Part shown: piece by piece, positions 1 through 8,856 of the stretch | Layout: the number at the start of each line of letters is the position of its first letter | How positions within the stretch are numbered: position 1 is the stretch's first letter | Assembly: GCA_012034595.1 (NCBI GenBank) | Contig: JAAUPE010000009.1 | Location: 1 to 64,000 of the forward strand | Origin: Calothrix sp. CSU_2_0 | GTDB taxonomy: Bacteria > Cyanobacteriota > Cyanobacteriia > Cyanobacteriales > Nostocaceae | Length of the DNA stretch: 64,000 bases | Reading direction: 5' to 3' | Notes under the pieces: generated by a model | Databases searched by the model: none | What the model was told of the DNA's origin: nothing | The model's input: only the letters and a program-made list of their open reading frames with translations | Translations under genes and position numbers: made by a program

Positions 1-134
1 TTTTAGTTAGCGATCGCTGATCGAACTGAGTCGAAAAACTTGGTTAAGTTATTACTATTTTCTCTTCCTGAAATTGAGTTCAAAATAACCCACTATCATA
101 CCACAAAATATTTATGCAAGAGTTCTATTATCCT

Positions 135-170
135 CAAGTGCGATACCTACGGTGGTAAACTACGCACTTG
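135..170. repeat. Inverted repeat downstream of cbiO
   Basis: Eight-base arms CAAGTGCG (135-142) and CGCACTTG (163-170) enclose a 20-base loop that itself contains TACC/GGTA. It lies about 105 bases past the cbiO stop on the minus strand and could end the cbi transcript, but no T-run follows it in that direction, so it may be one of the small dispersed palindromes of this genome. I see no gene in positions 1-274. Confidence 0.4.
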
Positions 171-274
171 AAAAAACACATCTTTCCCTGGACGCTGTAT
201 TCAGCCAGTTTCCCCGCAGTTGCATCTTTACTACTTGTAATCTCCCTAATTTATGAAATTTTCTAACTGTATAA

Positions 275-1107
275 TCAGGGAAAATTACGAAATAGCTCTA
301 ATATCTTCTGTCGCACTCGCTCTTTAACTACTTCTTCCTCAGTAGATAGTCCATCAACTAACATTTTATGTATCAATGGTACGCCCAACTCTAATTCTGA
401 TAAAAGTGTATGCTGGCTAAATACATCTTCTGGTTTACCTTCTAATATCAGTCGTCCTTTATCCATGACAAAAACCCAATCTGCCCACCGATAAACTAAA
501 TCTAATCATGGGTTGCCATCAATAAAGTGGTTCCAGTTTGATGAATTTTTTTCAAAGTTGTTATCAAGTTACGAGTATGTCTTATATCTAAATAGGCAGT
601 TGGCTCATCCAATATCAATAGTTCCGGTTTTAACACCATCACATCAGCTATAGAAACTCGCTTTTTTTGTCCTAAACTTAAATGATGTACTGGTCTTTCT
701 GCTAAAGCAGTCAGTTCAAATTCAACTAATGCCTGCTCTACTCGATCTTTAATTTCTGAGTCTGGCAAACCCAAATTACACAAACCGTAAGATATATCTT
801 CTTCAACAGTAGAAGCTACTAACTGTTGTTCTGGATCTTGAAATACTAGTCCAACTTTCTGCCGTAATTTACCGAGGTAATTTCGATTATAACTTAACGG
901 TTCACCACGCCAACGTACAACACCAGAATTAGGTTTATATAGACCATTAGCTAATAAAAACAGTGTCGTTTTGCCACAACCATTCTGACCAATTAATGCA
1001 CATTTTTTGCTAGATGGAATCCTCAATGTTAGACCATTCAAAGCTGATTCCTGTGCCCCTGGATAGGTGTAATATACCTGCTCAAATTCGAGTAAATATT
1101 CCTGCAT
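275..1107 (-). pseudogene. cbiO: Cobalt ABC transporter ATPase CbiO, single-base frameshift
   Basis: This is the ATPase of an energy-coupling-factor cobalt importer, reading from 1107 to 275. The first part (to 502) has Walker A GQNGCGKTT, signature LSLGQKKR and Walker B LLILDEP, and stops right after the H-loop ATHD. The second part (466-275) is the CbiO C-terminus. Adding one T after the GAT codon near position 503 restores an uninterrupted protein of about 276 residues, the normal family length, so one base is missing. It is the last gene of cbiMNQO and overlaps cbiQ by 26 bases. As written it would lack its C-terminal domain. Either this is a true null allele or a sequencing indel. Confidence 0.9.
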
Positions 1108-1894
1108 TTCGCCAAAATTCTAATCCGATTAATCCGACACAGCCGCAAATTGCTTCGATGATATATCTTGCTTGAGGACGATAGCGACGGGGATGCCAAA
1201 CTCGAAATTCACTCACAAAACCCCGTGATTGCAATCCGAGAGAAAACTGACTATATTTTTGTAAGGTTCGCTGTAATAGTTGCCCGATTAGTAGTGCTAA
1301 ACTTTTCATCCCACTAGCAAGAGTACGGTAGCCACCACGGGAATTTTGTGCTGTCCACAATTCACTGGCTGTGTTCAGCAGGATGAAAATAAACCGATAC
1401 ATTAGTAATAATAAATCGGTTAAAAGCACTGGAAATCGCAAGTAACGCAGAGTTTGTAAAATTTCCGTGAAAGGGACAGTTAACATGAGAAAATATAAGC
1501 AAGAAACAGAAGCTAATGCTCTGGTTAAAATTCCCAATGCTTGGATACTGCCACTATGACTGATATAAATATAGAAGTGTCCAAGAGTTACTCCGTACCA
1601 TGAATCTAATTTAACACTTTGTAAATCAGTAATTGCAACTCCATTCACCATTAATGCTGGTAAACTCGTCAAACAAAAAACTATGGTGAATATTAACAAC
1701 CGAAAATAAACACCAGCCGGAATTCTTGCATAAATAACTGTCCAAATACTCATCCAAATCACTATTAACATTTGTACTAGCGGATGGGTTGCAAGGGAAA
1801 TAGCAAGGGTAGTAAATGCAAAAATTAGTTTATGTTCTGGTGGCAATCTTCGCAGTCTATTAGTATAAGCTAAAGTGTCTATTTGCAGGCTCAT
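1082..1894 (-). CDS. cbiQ: Cobalt ECF transporter transmembrane protein CbiQ
   Basis: This 270-residue integral membrane protein belongs to the CbiQ family, the T-component that couples CbiO hydrolysis to cobalt entry through CbiM. Several hydrophobic segments are visible between residues 25 and 180. The basic stretch after them, with NSRGGYRTL, is the usual coupling region for the ATPase. The start overlaps the cbiN stop by 4 bases and the end overlaps cbiO by 26 bases, so translation is probably coupled. It shares the cobalamin riboswitch upstream of cbiM. The frame is intact. Confidence 0.9.
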   Translation of the reverse strand: MSLQIDTLAYTNRLRRLPPEHKLIFAFTTLAISLATHPLVQMLIVIWMSIWTVIYARIPAGVYFRLLIFTIVFCLTSLPALMVNGVAITDLQSVKLDSWYGVTLGHFYIYISHSGSIQALGILTRALASVSCLYFLMLTVPFTEILQTLRYLRFPVLLTDLLLLMYRFIFILLNTASELWTAQNSRGGYRTLASGMKSLALLIGQLLQRTLQKYSQFSLGLQSRGFVSEFRVWHPRRYRPQARYIIEAICGCVGLIGLEFWRNAGIFTRI

Positions 1895-2196
1895 TCTTCA
1901 TGTTTTTTTGGTTGTTGGGAACGTCCTTTATACAACCCAATTGCATAACCAACTACTCCCGCACCTAAAGCTGCTTGGGAAGCAAATAATAAGCTTTCTA
2001 TTTCTCCACTAGCTGGTTCAAAAAATGATTTAAACCAGGGTTTATATTCGGGTTGTATATCATTAATAGCCTCTTCTGCTTTTCCATCAGCACCGGAAAA
2101 CTCCCCACCTCGCACAAATATTAACGGTGCAACTGCTAAAGCTATAACTCCTAATACCAACAGCCAGTTACTTAACCCTTTTTTAGACTGATTCAT
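1891..2196 (-). CDS. cbiN: Cobalt transport protein CbiN
   Basis: This small auxiliary subunit (101 residues) of the CbiMN substrate-capture unit has the family layout: an N-terminal membrane helix (about 11-29), a short extracytoplasmic loop with acidic residues ([12 protein letters not shown]), and a second helix around 70-88 followed by a basic tail. It lies between cbiM and cbiQ with overlaps of 14 and 4 bases. CbiN is needed with CbiM for cobalt capture in characterised systems. Confidence 0.9.
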   Translation of the reverse strand: MNQSKKGLSNWLLVLGVIALAVAPLIFVRGGEFSGADGKAEEAINDIQPEYKPWFKSFFEPASGEIESLLFASQAALGAGVVGYAIGLYKGRSQQPKKHEE

Positions 2197-2962
2197 TTCC
2201 TTGGGGTTCCCGTTTAATTAATTTCAACAATTCTAATTCTTGAGGATTATAAGATTGCAGCCAGTTCCACACCAACACAGTTAGCAATCCTTCACTAATT
2301 GCTAAGGGAACTTGAGTAATGGCAAAAATTCCGGCGAATTTGGTAAATGAAGCAATAAACCCACCAACAGGTGCAGGGAAAGCTAGGGTGAGTTGAATAG
2401 AAGTGATAATGTAGGTAAGTAAATCAGCGATCGCAGCTGCTAAGAAGATGGCTATTTTCTGTTGACCACCCAATTTGATTGTCAGATTATAGATCCAGTA
2501 AGCTATAAATGGTCCAGCGATCGCCATCGAAAAAGCATTTGCCCCCAGCGTTGTCAAGCCCCCATGTGCCAGTAATAAAGCTTGAAACAACAATACTAAG
2601 CTACCCAAAACCGACATAGTAAGGGGACCAAACAGCACCGCACCCAACCCCGTTCCTGTGGGGTGAGAACAGCTACCTGTGACGGAAGGGATTTTCAACG
2701 CTGACAGCACAAAAGTAAAAGCACCAGCCAAACCCAGCAGTAGTTTCAGTTCTGGGTTAGCTTGGGTAATGCGGGTCAGACTACGTAATCCCAGTAAAAA
2801 AAATGGCAATGCCACAATCCACCAAAAAATCGCCCATTGCACTGGTAAAAAACCTTCCATAATGTGCATGGCGTAGGCGGGTTTGGGGAAACCAACTACT
2901 AGATAAAAACTGATAACTCCCATTAGGCTTAGACTAGCTAAAGCCTGCTGTTTTCTTTTCAA
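2183..2962 (-). CDS. cbiM: Cobalt transport protein CbiM
   Basis: This is the 259-residue substrate-binding membrane subunit of the cobalt ECF transporter. After a signal-like first helix (residues 10-31) the mature end MHIMEGFLP is the hallmark of CbiM, in which the His after Met takes part in metal binding. Further motifs [16 protein letters not shown] and [16 protein letters not shown] are characteristic of the family. It is the first gene of cbiMNQO and lies directly downstream of a cobalamin riboswitch, so cobalt import should fall when B12 is plentiful. Confidence 0.95.
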   Translation of the reverse strand: MKRKQQALASLSLMGVISFYLVVGFPKPAYAMHIMEGFLPVQWAIFWWIVALPFFLLGLRSLTRITQANPELKLLLGLAGAFTFVLSALKIPSVTGSCSHPTGTGLGAVLFGPLTMSVLGSLVLLFQALLLAHGGLTTLGANAFSMAIAGPFIAYWIYNLTIKLGGQQKIAIFLAAAIADLLTYIITSIQLTLAFPAPVGGFIASFTKFAGIFAITQVPLAISEGLLTVLVWNWLQSYNPQELELLKLIKREPQGNESV

Positions 2963-2989
2963 AATCTGTACCTCGCAGATTTATGTGAA

Positions 2990-3135
2990 TCTGATTAATT
3001 CTAATCGGCGGGCATTCTGACTCACTCATTTTTGGCTCACAGTTGCGGGACAGCGCCGGATTCTCACCGAACTTTCCCCCTTGCGTCCGATAGCGCAGCT
3101 TGCTTGCTTCCTATCAGAACCGATTGAACAGTTAC
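2990..3135 (-). promoter_or_regulatory. Cobalamin riboswitch upstream of cbiM
   Basis: Read on the minus strand, this region carries the conserved cobalamin aptamer blocks: GAAAGTTCGGTGAGAATCC, then GCGCTGTCCCGCAACTGTGA, then the B12 box AGTCAGAATGCCCGCC. Closing-stem arms CCGATT/AATCGG flank it (about 3120-3125 and 3003-3008). It ends about 30 bases before the cbiM start. The expected action is B12-dependent shut-off of the cobalt importer. The boundaries are approximate. Confidence 0.92.
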
Positions 3136-3246
3136 TAAGACACTATAGCCATCTGCAATTTAAAGCAACATAAAATAACTGTACTTTTGTTAATTTTTGT
3201 CATCAACACTATGTGAAATATTGATAAAAACAGAAGCTTATAAGTC

Positions 3247-3265
3247 TGACAGCTTGTCGTTTGAC
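3247..3265 (+). promoter_or_regulatory. Putative BlaI-type operator overlapping a -35 element
   Basis: TGACAGCTTGTCGTTTGAC is one of five close copies of a 19-bp motif in this window (also at 11608, 14803, 15301 and 34262). The core is the inverted repeat GACA-N3-TGTC. The final TTGAC begins a plausible -35 (TTGACT, 3261-3266), with GATAGT/TAGTGT 16-18 bases on as a -10. It sits 54 bases before the receptor gene start. That geometry suits a repressor. Assigning it to the BlaI-type protein at 12677-13099 is an inference. Confidence 0.6.
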
Positions 3266-3318
3266 TCCAAAAATATACCCAAGATAGTGTATTTGCATAC
3301 AGGTGGATTGGAAAATTA

Positions 3319-5871
3319 ATGGATAAGCTTTATTTAACAAAATATTTTGGTTTTACTTTAACAATTGCTATGTCTTTAAGTATCGCAGCAGAGCGATCGC
3401 TAGGTGCAGAAGTAATAAATATTACAGATAAACCAATTGTCGATATACCTCGAATTTCCGAGATTCAGCATCCTGATGGTAATGCTCAATGGTTAACCCA
3501 AGCTGCAATTATAGAAATTACACAAATCCGTCTGAATTCAACAGATAAAGGATTAGAGGTAATTTTAGAAACCAAGGATGGGAATAAATTACAGGTTACT
3601 AATACTAGCGAAGGTAATAATTTTATCGTCGAGATTAAGAATGCACAATTAAAGCTCGCATCTGGAAACTCATTTAGTCAAGAAAAACCAAATTCAGAAA
3701 TTGATGAAATCGCAGTTATTAATCAAGATGCAAATACTATTCGATTAACAGTCAAAGGAGAAACAAATTTACCGAAAGTTGAATTATTTGATGGAGATGA
3801 AGGTTTAGTTTTTGGCATTTCTCCAACCCAAGCTTCCACTTCCAAACCACCCACAGAAAATCAAGAACCCATAGAATTAACAGTTACAGGGGAGGAAGAT
3901 AGTTATCAAGTACCAGATGCAACAACTGCAACCCGAACTAATACCCCACTACGAGATATTCCCCAATCAATTCAAGTTATCCCTCGTCAGGTAATTGAGG
4001 ATAGACAAGTAGTGCGTCTGTCAGAACTAGCAGATAATGTGAGTGGAGTTCAACCAGAACGGGGGTATGGGGGTGTATCTTCCCAAGGATATAGGATTCG
4101 GGGTTTCTTAACAAACTTTGAAACGTTGAGAAATGGATTTCCCGACTATGGTTATTTTAGTCCTCGTGATGTTGCCAATGTCGAACGGGTAGAGTTTCTC
4201 AAAGGTCCCGCAGCAGTGCTTTATGGGGGTAGTCCAACACAGTATGCAGGTGGAAGTGGATTGGTAAATACGGTAACGAAAAAGCCATTATCAACACCAT
4301 ACTATAATGCTAATTTAACGTATGGCAGTTATAACTTTATTCGTCCAACTTTAGATATTACAGGACCACTAACAGAGGATAAATCACTATTATATCGCCT
4401 CAATGTCGCCTATGAAAATGCTGATAGTTTCCGCGATTTTGTGAGGAATGATAGCTTCTTTATTTCTCCAGTGGTGGAGTGGAAAGTAGGAGAAAAAACC
4501 AAAGTTACTTTTGAATTTGAACATCAAAAATACAATCTTGCATTTGAGTCGGGATTTCCAATTAAACCTGAATCTCTCAAACTCCCAAGAAGTAGATTTT
4601 TAGGGGAACCTAATTTTGCCAATGGTAATTTTACCTTCAATTCATTTACTTATACCCTAGATAGTGAATTTAGTAAAAATTGGTCATTTCGTCAAGGTTT
4701 TAACGTCCTTGGAGCAAAATTAGATAACGGTAAATATTCATACTATGGTTCTTTAGAAGAAGATGGACGTACCCTTAACCGTTTCCTCTCAGCTTCCGAC
4801 GAAGAACATGCAAACATCACTTTTCAAAACCAAATTTCGGGAAAATTTTCCACAGGTTCAATCCGGCATAATGTTTTATTTGGGGTAGACTTAGGCTACA
4901 ACTTATTTAACTATATTTTTGCACCCGATTTAGAATCACCTATAGATATTTTTAATCCTCAATATGGTAGGATTCCTAACGCTATCGATGGAGGTGAACC
5001 ATTTGGTCGAAAAATTGTTTCCCAAAATGTGGGGGTTTTTGCCCAAAATTTGGTCGAACTAACACCCAATCTCAAAGTTTTATTGGGTGGTCGTTTTGAT
5101 TTTAATGAATACAGTCGGGAAGACAGAGTGACAAATGAAGTATTAGATGAACAATCAGATACTAGATTTTCACCACGAGTCGGACTTGTTTATCAACCAA
5201 CAAAAACTACTTCCCTTTACTTTAATTGGACAAATGGTTTTTCTCCACAATTTCAAGCTAGAAGTCGCACAAATCAAATTTTCGATCCGCAAAAAACTGA
5301 GCAATTTGAAGTCGGAGTTAAACAGAATTTATTCAATGATAAACTTTCCGCAACTTTAGCTTTATTTCAAATCACTAAGCAAAATGTTCTGACATCCGAT
5401 CCAGTAGATTCTAGATTTAGTATTCAAACAGGAGAACAGCAAAGTAAGGGAATTGAGTTAGATATTGCAGGTGAAATCTTACCGGGATGGAAAGTAATTG
5501 CTAACTATGCTTATATCGATGGTACAGTGACAAAAGATAATGTTATCCCTGTTGGCGATCGCTTATTTGGTGTACCAGAAAATAGCTTTGGTTTATGGAC
5601 TACCTATGAATTTCAAAAAGGCAGTTTACGAGGTTTAGGAGTTGGTGTGGGATTATATTATGTTGGAGAACAAGAGGTGATATTACCAAATAGTTTTCAG
5701 GTTCCTAGTTATTTACGTGCAGATGCTTCTATATTTTATCGCCGAGATAACTATAAATATGCACTAAATTTCAAAAATATTTCCAGCGTAAAATACTACG
5801 AACTTGATGGTTATAATATCGATCCTGCACCACCATTTACAATGTATGGAACTGTGTCATTTGAGTTTTAA
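3319..5871 (+). CDS. TonB-dependent outer-membrane receptor with AMIN-like domain
   Basis: This 850-residue protein starts with a signal peptide (about 1-29, ending SLGA). An AMIN-like beta domain follows (about 60-170, with TDKGLEVILET and FIVEIKNAQL). Next come a plug domain (about 205-320, with TPLRDIPQSIQVIPRQVIEDR and VERVEFLKGPAAVLYGG) and a 22-strand-type barrel ending in the C-terminal aromatic YGTVSFEF. It resembles ferric-siderophore receptors (FhuA/FecA group). It begins a run with a binding protein, permease and ATPase, so it should supply their ligand across the outer membrane. The 19-bp motif at 3247 marks its promoter. Whether the ligand carries iron, cobalamin or copper cannot be read from the sequence; the putative regulator and its other targets point to copper. 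Confidence 0.9.
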   Translation: MDKLYLTKYFGFTLTIAMSLSIAAERSLGAEVINITDKPIVDIPRISEIQHPDGNAQWLTQAAIIEITQIRLNSTDKGLEVILETKDGNKLQVTNTSEGNNFIVEIKNAQLKLASGNSFSQEKPNSEIDEIAVINQDANTIRLTVKGETNLPKVELFDGDEGLVFGISPTQASTSKPPTENQEPIELTVTGEEDSYQVPDATTATRTNTPLRDIPQSIQVIPRQVIEDRQVVRLSELADNVSGVQPERGYGGVSSQGYRIRGFLTNFETLRNGFPDYGYFSPRDVANVERVEFLKGPAAVLYGGSPTQYAGGSGLVNTVTKKPLSTPYYNANLTYGSYNFIRPTLDITGPLTEDKSLLYRLNVAYENADSFRDFVRNDSFFISPVVEWKVGEKTKVTFEFEHQKYNLAFESGFPIKPESLKLPRSRFLGEPNFANGNFTFNSFTYTLDSEFSKNWSFRQGFNVLGAKLDNGKYSYYGSLEEDGRTLNRFLSASDEEHANITFQNQISGKFSTGSIRHNVLFGVDLGYNLFNYIFAPDLESPIDIFNPQYGRIPNAIDGGEPFGRKIVSQNVGVFAQNLVELTPNLKVLLGGRFDFNEYSREDRVTNEVLDEQSDTRFSPRVGLVYQPTKTTSLYFNWTNGFSPQFQARSRTNQIFDPQKTEQFEVGVKQNLFNDKLSATLALFQITKQNVLTSDPVDSRFSIQTGEQQSKGIELDIAGEILPGWKVIANYAYIDGTVTKDNVIPVGDRLFGVPENSFGLWTTYEFQKGSLRGLGVGVGLYYVGEQEVILPNSFQVPSYLRADASIFYRRDNYKYALNFKNISSVKYYELDGYNIDPAPPFTMYGTVSFEF

Positions 5872-5909
5872 TTGGTCTAATTTGCTATAGATATGTGCGG
5901 GATGAAATA

Positions 5910-6929
5910 ATGAGCGATCGCAATAATTATAAAAGCCGAAATAGGTCTATCTGGGGAATATTTTTGCTGTTAATGTTGTCAGGATGTGGGAAAAATCTCG
6001 TTGCACCTAATCAAACTACAGCTAAAGTAGCGAAATATACCCCTGTAACCATAAAAAATTGCGATCGCACTATTACTTACAAGCAGCCACCACAGCGTGC
6101 CGTAACTCTAACCCAACCTGCTACTGAAGTGATGTTGGCACTAGGTTTAGAAAAACATCTAGTAGGTACAGCTTATTTAGATAACCCAGTTTTACCGGAG
6201 TATCAACAGGCATATTCTCAAATTCGGGTTTTAGCACCGAAATACCCATCAAGGGAAGTTTTTTTGGCAGTGGAACCAGATTTTGCTATCTCCACCTTTA
6301 AAAGCGCTTTTGAAAAATCGGCACTTGGTTTGCGGGAAGAGTTGGAAAAATTAGGTATTTATTCTTATTTACAACCAATACATTGCGATCGCTCAGAAGA
6401 TAGACCAAAGCAGATAACAATGGATAATGTGTATCAGGAATTGCGAGAAATTGGAGGAATATTTGGAGTTAAAGAGAGGTCAGAAAAGCTAATTTATCAA
6501 CTTCAAAAACAACTTAAATCAACTCAACAAAAGCTAGGGAAAGTAACAACTAAAAAACGGATATTTTGGTATGATTCGGAGAATCCACCTGTAACTGTTT
6601 CTAGTTGGGGAATGCCTAATCATATTATTGAGTTAGCTGGTGGTGAAAATATTTTTAAAGATATTACAAAAAAAGAAGCCTGGGTAACAGTTAATTGGGA
6701 AGATGTGATTGCACGTCAACCTGATGTAATTGTTCTCATTGATGCTACCTGGTCATCTGCAAAAGAAAAGCGAAAAATATTGAAATCTAATCCTGCTTAT
6801 TCCCGACTAAAAGCAGTGCAACAAGATAAATTTATTGTTCTAGATTTTAGTTATACAGCACCGGGAATTAGGAATGTAACGGGAGTGAGAAAATTAGCAG
6901 CAGCATTGTATCCTGAGAAATTTAAGTAA
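5910..6929 (+). CDS. Periplasmic metal-chelate-binding lipoprotein (BtuF/FecB type)
   Basis: The protein has about 339 residues from the ATG at 5910. This start is preferred over a GTG at 5895 because it gives a compact signal peptide and has GGGATGA upstream. The signal ends in the lipobox LMLSGC, so it is probably a lipoprotein. The rest is a class III substrate-binding fold: RAVTLTQPATEVMLALGL opens the first lobe, and VSSWGMPNHIIELAGGENIF with VNWEDVIARQPDVIVL forms the second. It lies 38 bases after the receptor and directly abuts the permease gene. It should hand the receptor's ligand to that permease. Confidence 0.85.
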   Translation: MSDRNNYKSRNRSIWGIFLLLMLSGCGKNLVAPNQTTAKVAKYTPVTIKNCDRTITYKQPPQRAVTLTQPATEVMLALGLEKHLVGTAYLDNPVLPEYQQAYSQIRVLAPKYPSREVFLAVEPDFAISTFKSAFEKSALGLREELEKLGIYSYLQPIHCDRSEDRPKQITMDNVYQELREIGGIFGVKERSEKLIYQLQKQLKSTQQKLGKVTTKKRIFWYDSENPPVTVSSWGMPNHIIELAGGENIFKDITKKEAWVTVNWEDVIARQPDVIVLIDATWSSAKEKRKILKSNPAYSRLKAVQQDKFIVLDFSYTAPGIRNVTGVRKLAAALYPEKFK

Positions 6930-7984
6930 TGAAATTGCCTAATTTGTTTAGATTTAGAAAACAAGCACGCTATCAATCACTGTTATTCTTCCTCATTATC
7001 ACCCTAATTCTCTCATTTACCTGTGCTGTCATGATGGGTCCAGTTCCCATATCCCCCCAACGTGTTTGGCAAGTTGCATTGTCCCAAATATTACCAGGAT
7101 ACACAGCAGATTTTTCACCCGCACAAGTACAAATTATCTGGTTTATCCGCTTTCCTCGGTCTTTATTAGCAATCTTAGTTGGTGCTGGACTCTCAGTAGT
7201 TGGTGTCACCATGCAAGCATTGGTACTTAATCCCCTTGCCGATCCTTATATTTTGGGTGTATCTTCTGGTGCATCGGTTGGTGCAGTTTCCGTAATTTTA
7301 TTTGGTGTATTTTCGTCGTTTGGTATCTATGCAGTCTCCTTGGGTGCATTTGTTGGTGCGGTTTTATCATCCGCAATTGTGTTCTTTTTAGCATTACGAC
7401 AGGGACGGATTTCCCCGACTAGATTAATTTTGGCTGGGGTAGCGATGTCCTATTTATTCTCCGCAATTACCAGCTTTATCACCCTGAAATCTGGGACAGG
7501 GGAAGCTGCACGTCGGGTTTTATTTTGGCTTCTAGGGGGACTTTCGGGGACTAAATGGAGTGATTTGACCTTACCATTAATTAGCTTGGTTTTAGGACTA
7601 GCATACCTTCTGCGAAGAGCGCGATCGCTTAATATATTGTTGATGGGGGAGGAAACTGCAATTACTTTGGGAATCGATACTGATAAATTTCGCAAAGAGT
7701 TATTTTTGGTGACATCTCTACTCACTGGTGTGATTGTTGCAGTCAGTGGTGCAATTGGTTTTGTGGGTTTGATGATACCCCATATTGTGCGTTTACTAGT
7801 TGGTTCTGACCACCGTCGAGTTTTACCAATTAGCATTTTAGTAGGAGGAGTTTTCCTGATTTGGTCTGACATTTTGGCTCGGATATTGATTGCACCAGAA
7901 GAATTACCCGTTGGGATTATTACAGCACTTTTTGGCGCTCCTTTCTTTTTGTGGATGCTCCAAAACCGTGGAGGAGAAAAATAA
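6929..7984 (+). CDS. FecCD/BtuC-family ABC permease
   Basis: This 351-residue inner-membrane permease of the FecCD family has about ten hydrophobic segments. Family signatures are visible: RFPRSLLAILVGAGLSVVG, then LADPYILGVSSGASVGA, then GAIGFVGLMIPHIVRLLVGSDHR, which contacts the ATPase. The start overlaps the stop of the binding-protein gene and the end touches the ATPase gene, so the three are co-translated. It would be a homodimer in the complete importer. Confidence 0.92.
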   Translation: MKLPNLFRFRKQARYQSLLFFLIITLILSFTCAVMMGPVPISPQRVWQVALSQILPGYTADFSPAQVQIIWFIRFPRSLLAILVGAGLSVVGVTMQALVLNPLADPYILGVSSGASVGAVSVILFGVFSSFGIYAVSLGAFVGAVLSSAIVFFLALRQGRISPTRLILAGVAMSYLFSAITSFITLKSGTGEAARRVLFWLLGGLSGTKWSDLTLPLISLVLGLAYLLRRARSLNILLMGEETAITLGIDTDKFRKELFLVTSLLTGVIVAVSGAIGFVGLMIPHIVRLLVGSDHRRVLPISILVGGVFLIWSDILARILIAPEELPVGIITALFGAPFFLWMLQNRGGEK

Positions 7985-8751
7985 TGTTACGAGTCGAAAA
8001 TCTCAGTTTTAATATTCAAAATAATCAAATACTCAAAGATATTAGTTTAGAAGTTACAACAGGTGAATTTGTGGGGTTGATTGGTCCCAATGGAAGTGGA
8101 AAATCTAGTTTATTACGCTGTATTTATCGTGTTTATAAACCAGATAGGGGACGAGTAATTCTGAATAATCAGAATATTTGGGAAATCAGCACCCGTGAAA
8201 TGGCACAAAAAACGGCTGTAGTTCTTCAAGAAGCTAATAGCGAATTTAATTTTACTGTTGAAGAAGTAGTGGCAATGGGACGCACTCCCCATCAAGATAT
8301 ATTCGAGCAGGAAACTATCAAAGATAGGGCAATTATTGAGGATGCTTTAATTCAAGTTGGGATAGAAAAATTTAAACAGCGAAATTTTAATTCTTTATCA
8401 GGAGGGGAAAAACAACGTGTTTTAGTTGCACGAGCAATTACTCAACAACCCCAGCTACTTATTTTAGATGAAGCAACAAATCACCTTGATATTCGCTACC
8501 AACTAGAAATATTGGAACTGGTCAAAAAATTGAATATTACTTGCATTGCTGCATTACACGATTTAAATTTAGCAGCAGCCTATTGTTCGCGGATTATTGT
8601 TTTATATTCTGGCTCTATTGTTGCTGAGGGTTTCCCAGAGTCAGTGCTAAATCCTCACCTGATACGTCAAGTATATAACGTTGAATCGGAAATACGAATT
8701 CATCCTCATACTGGAAAATTACAAATTTATTTTTTTCCCATTCATAGTTAA
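7984..8751 (+). CDS. FecE/BtuD-family ABC transporter ATPase
   Basis: This is a 255-residue ATPase when started at 7984, where GGAGGAG stands a few bases upstream; an earlier in-frame start at 7951 would run inside the permease gene. It has Walker A GPNGSGKSS, Q-loop LQEANSEF, signature LSGGEKQRV, Walker B LLILDEA and the switch His in ALHDLN. It completes a receptor-binding protein-permease-ATPase operon. The operon has no second permease. Confidence 0.92.
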   Translation: MLRVENLSFNIQNNQILKDISLEVTTGEFVGLIGPNGSGKSSLLRCIYRVYKPDRGRVILNNQNIWEISTREMAQKTAVVLQEANSEFNFTVEEVVAMGRTPHQDIFEQETIKDRAIIEDALIQVGIEKFKQRNFNSLSGGEKQRVLVARAITQQPQLLILDEATNHLDIRYQLEILELVKKLNITCIAALHDLNLAAAYCSRIIVLYSGSIVAEGFPESVLNPHLIRQVYNVESEIRIHPHTGKLQIYFFPIHS

Positions 8752-8856
8752 GTTCTACTAAGTACCATCTTGTTACAAAATTAGAACGTAGTATTTTCCA
8801 AACAATCACCCAATTCGTATCATTATTTTATCGTACACCTCTTCTAATATGACCCC

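Noticed and set aside
2990-3135. A separate small RNA gene between cbiM and the receptor
   Set aside because: The conserved blocks match the cobalamin aptamer in order and strand, so a riboswitch explains the structure.
7450-7872. 140-codon frame opposite the FecCD permease
   Set aside because: A shadow of a clear membrane-protein gene. The translation is low in hydrophobic residues and lacks a ribosome site.
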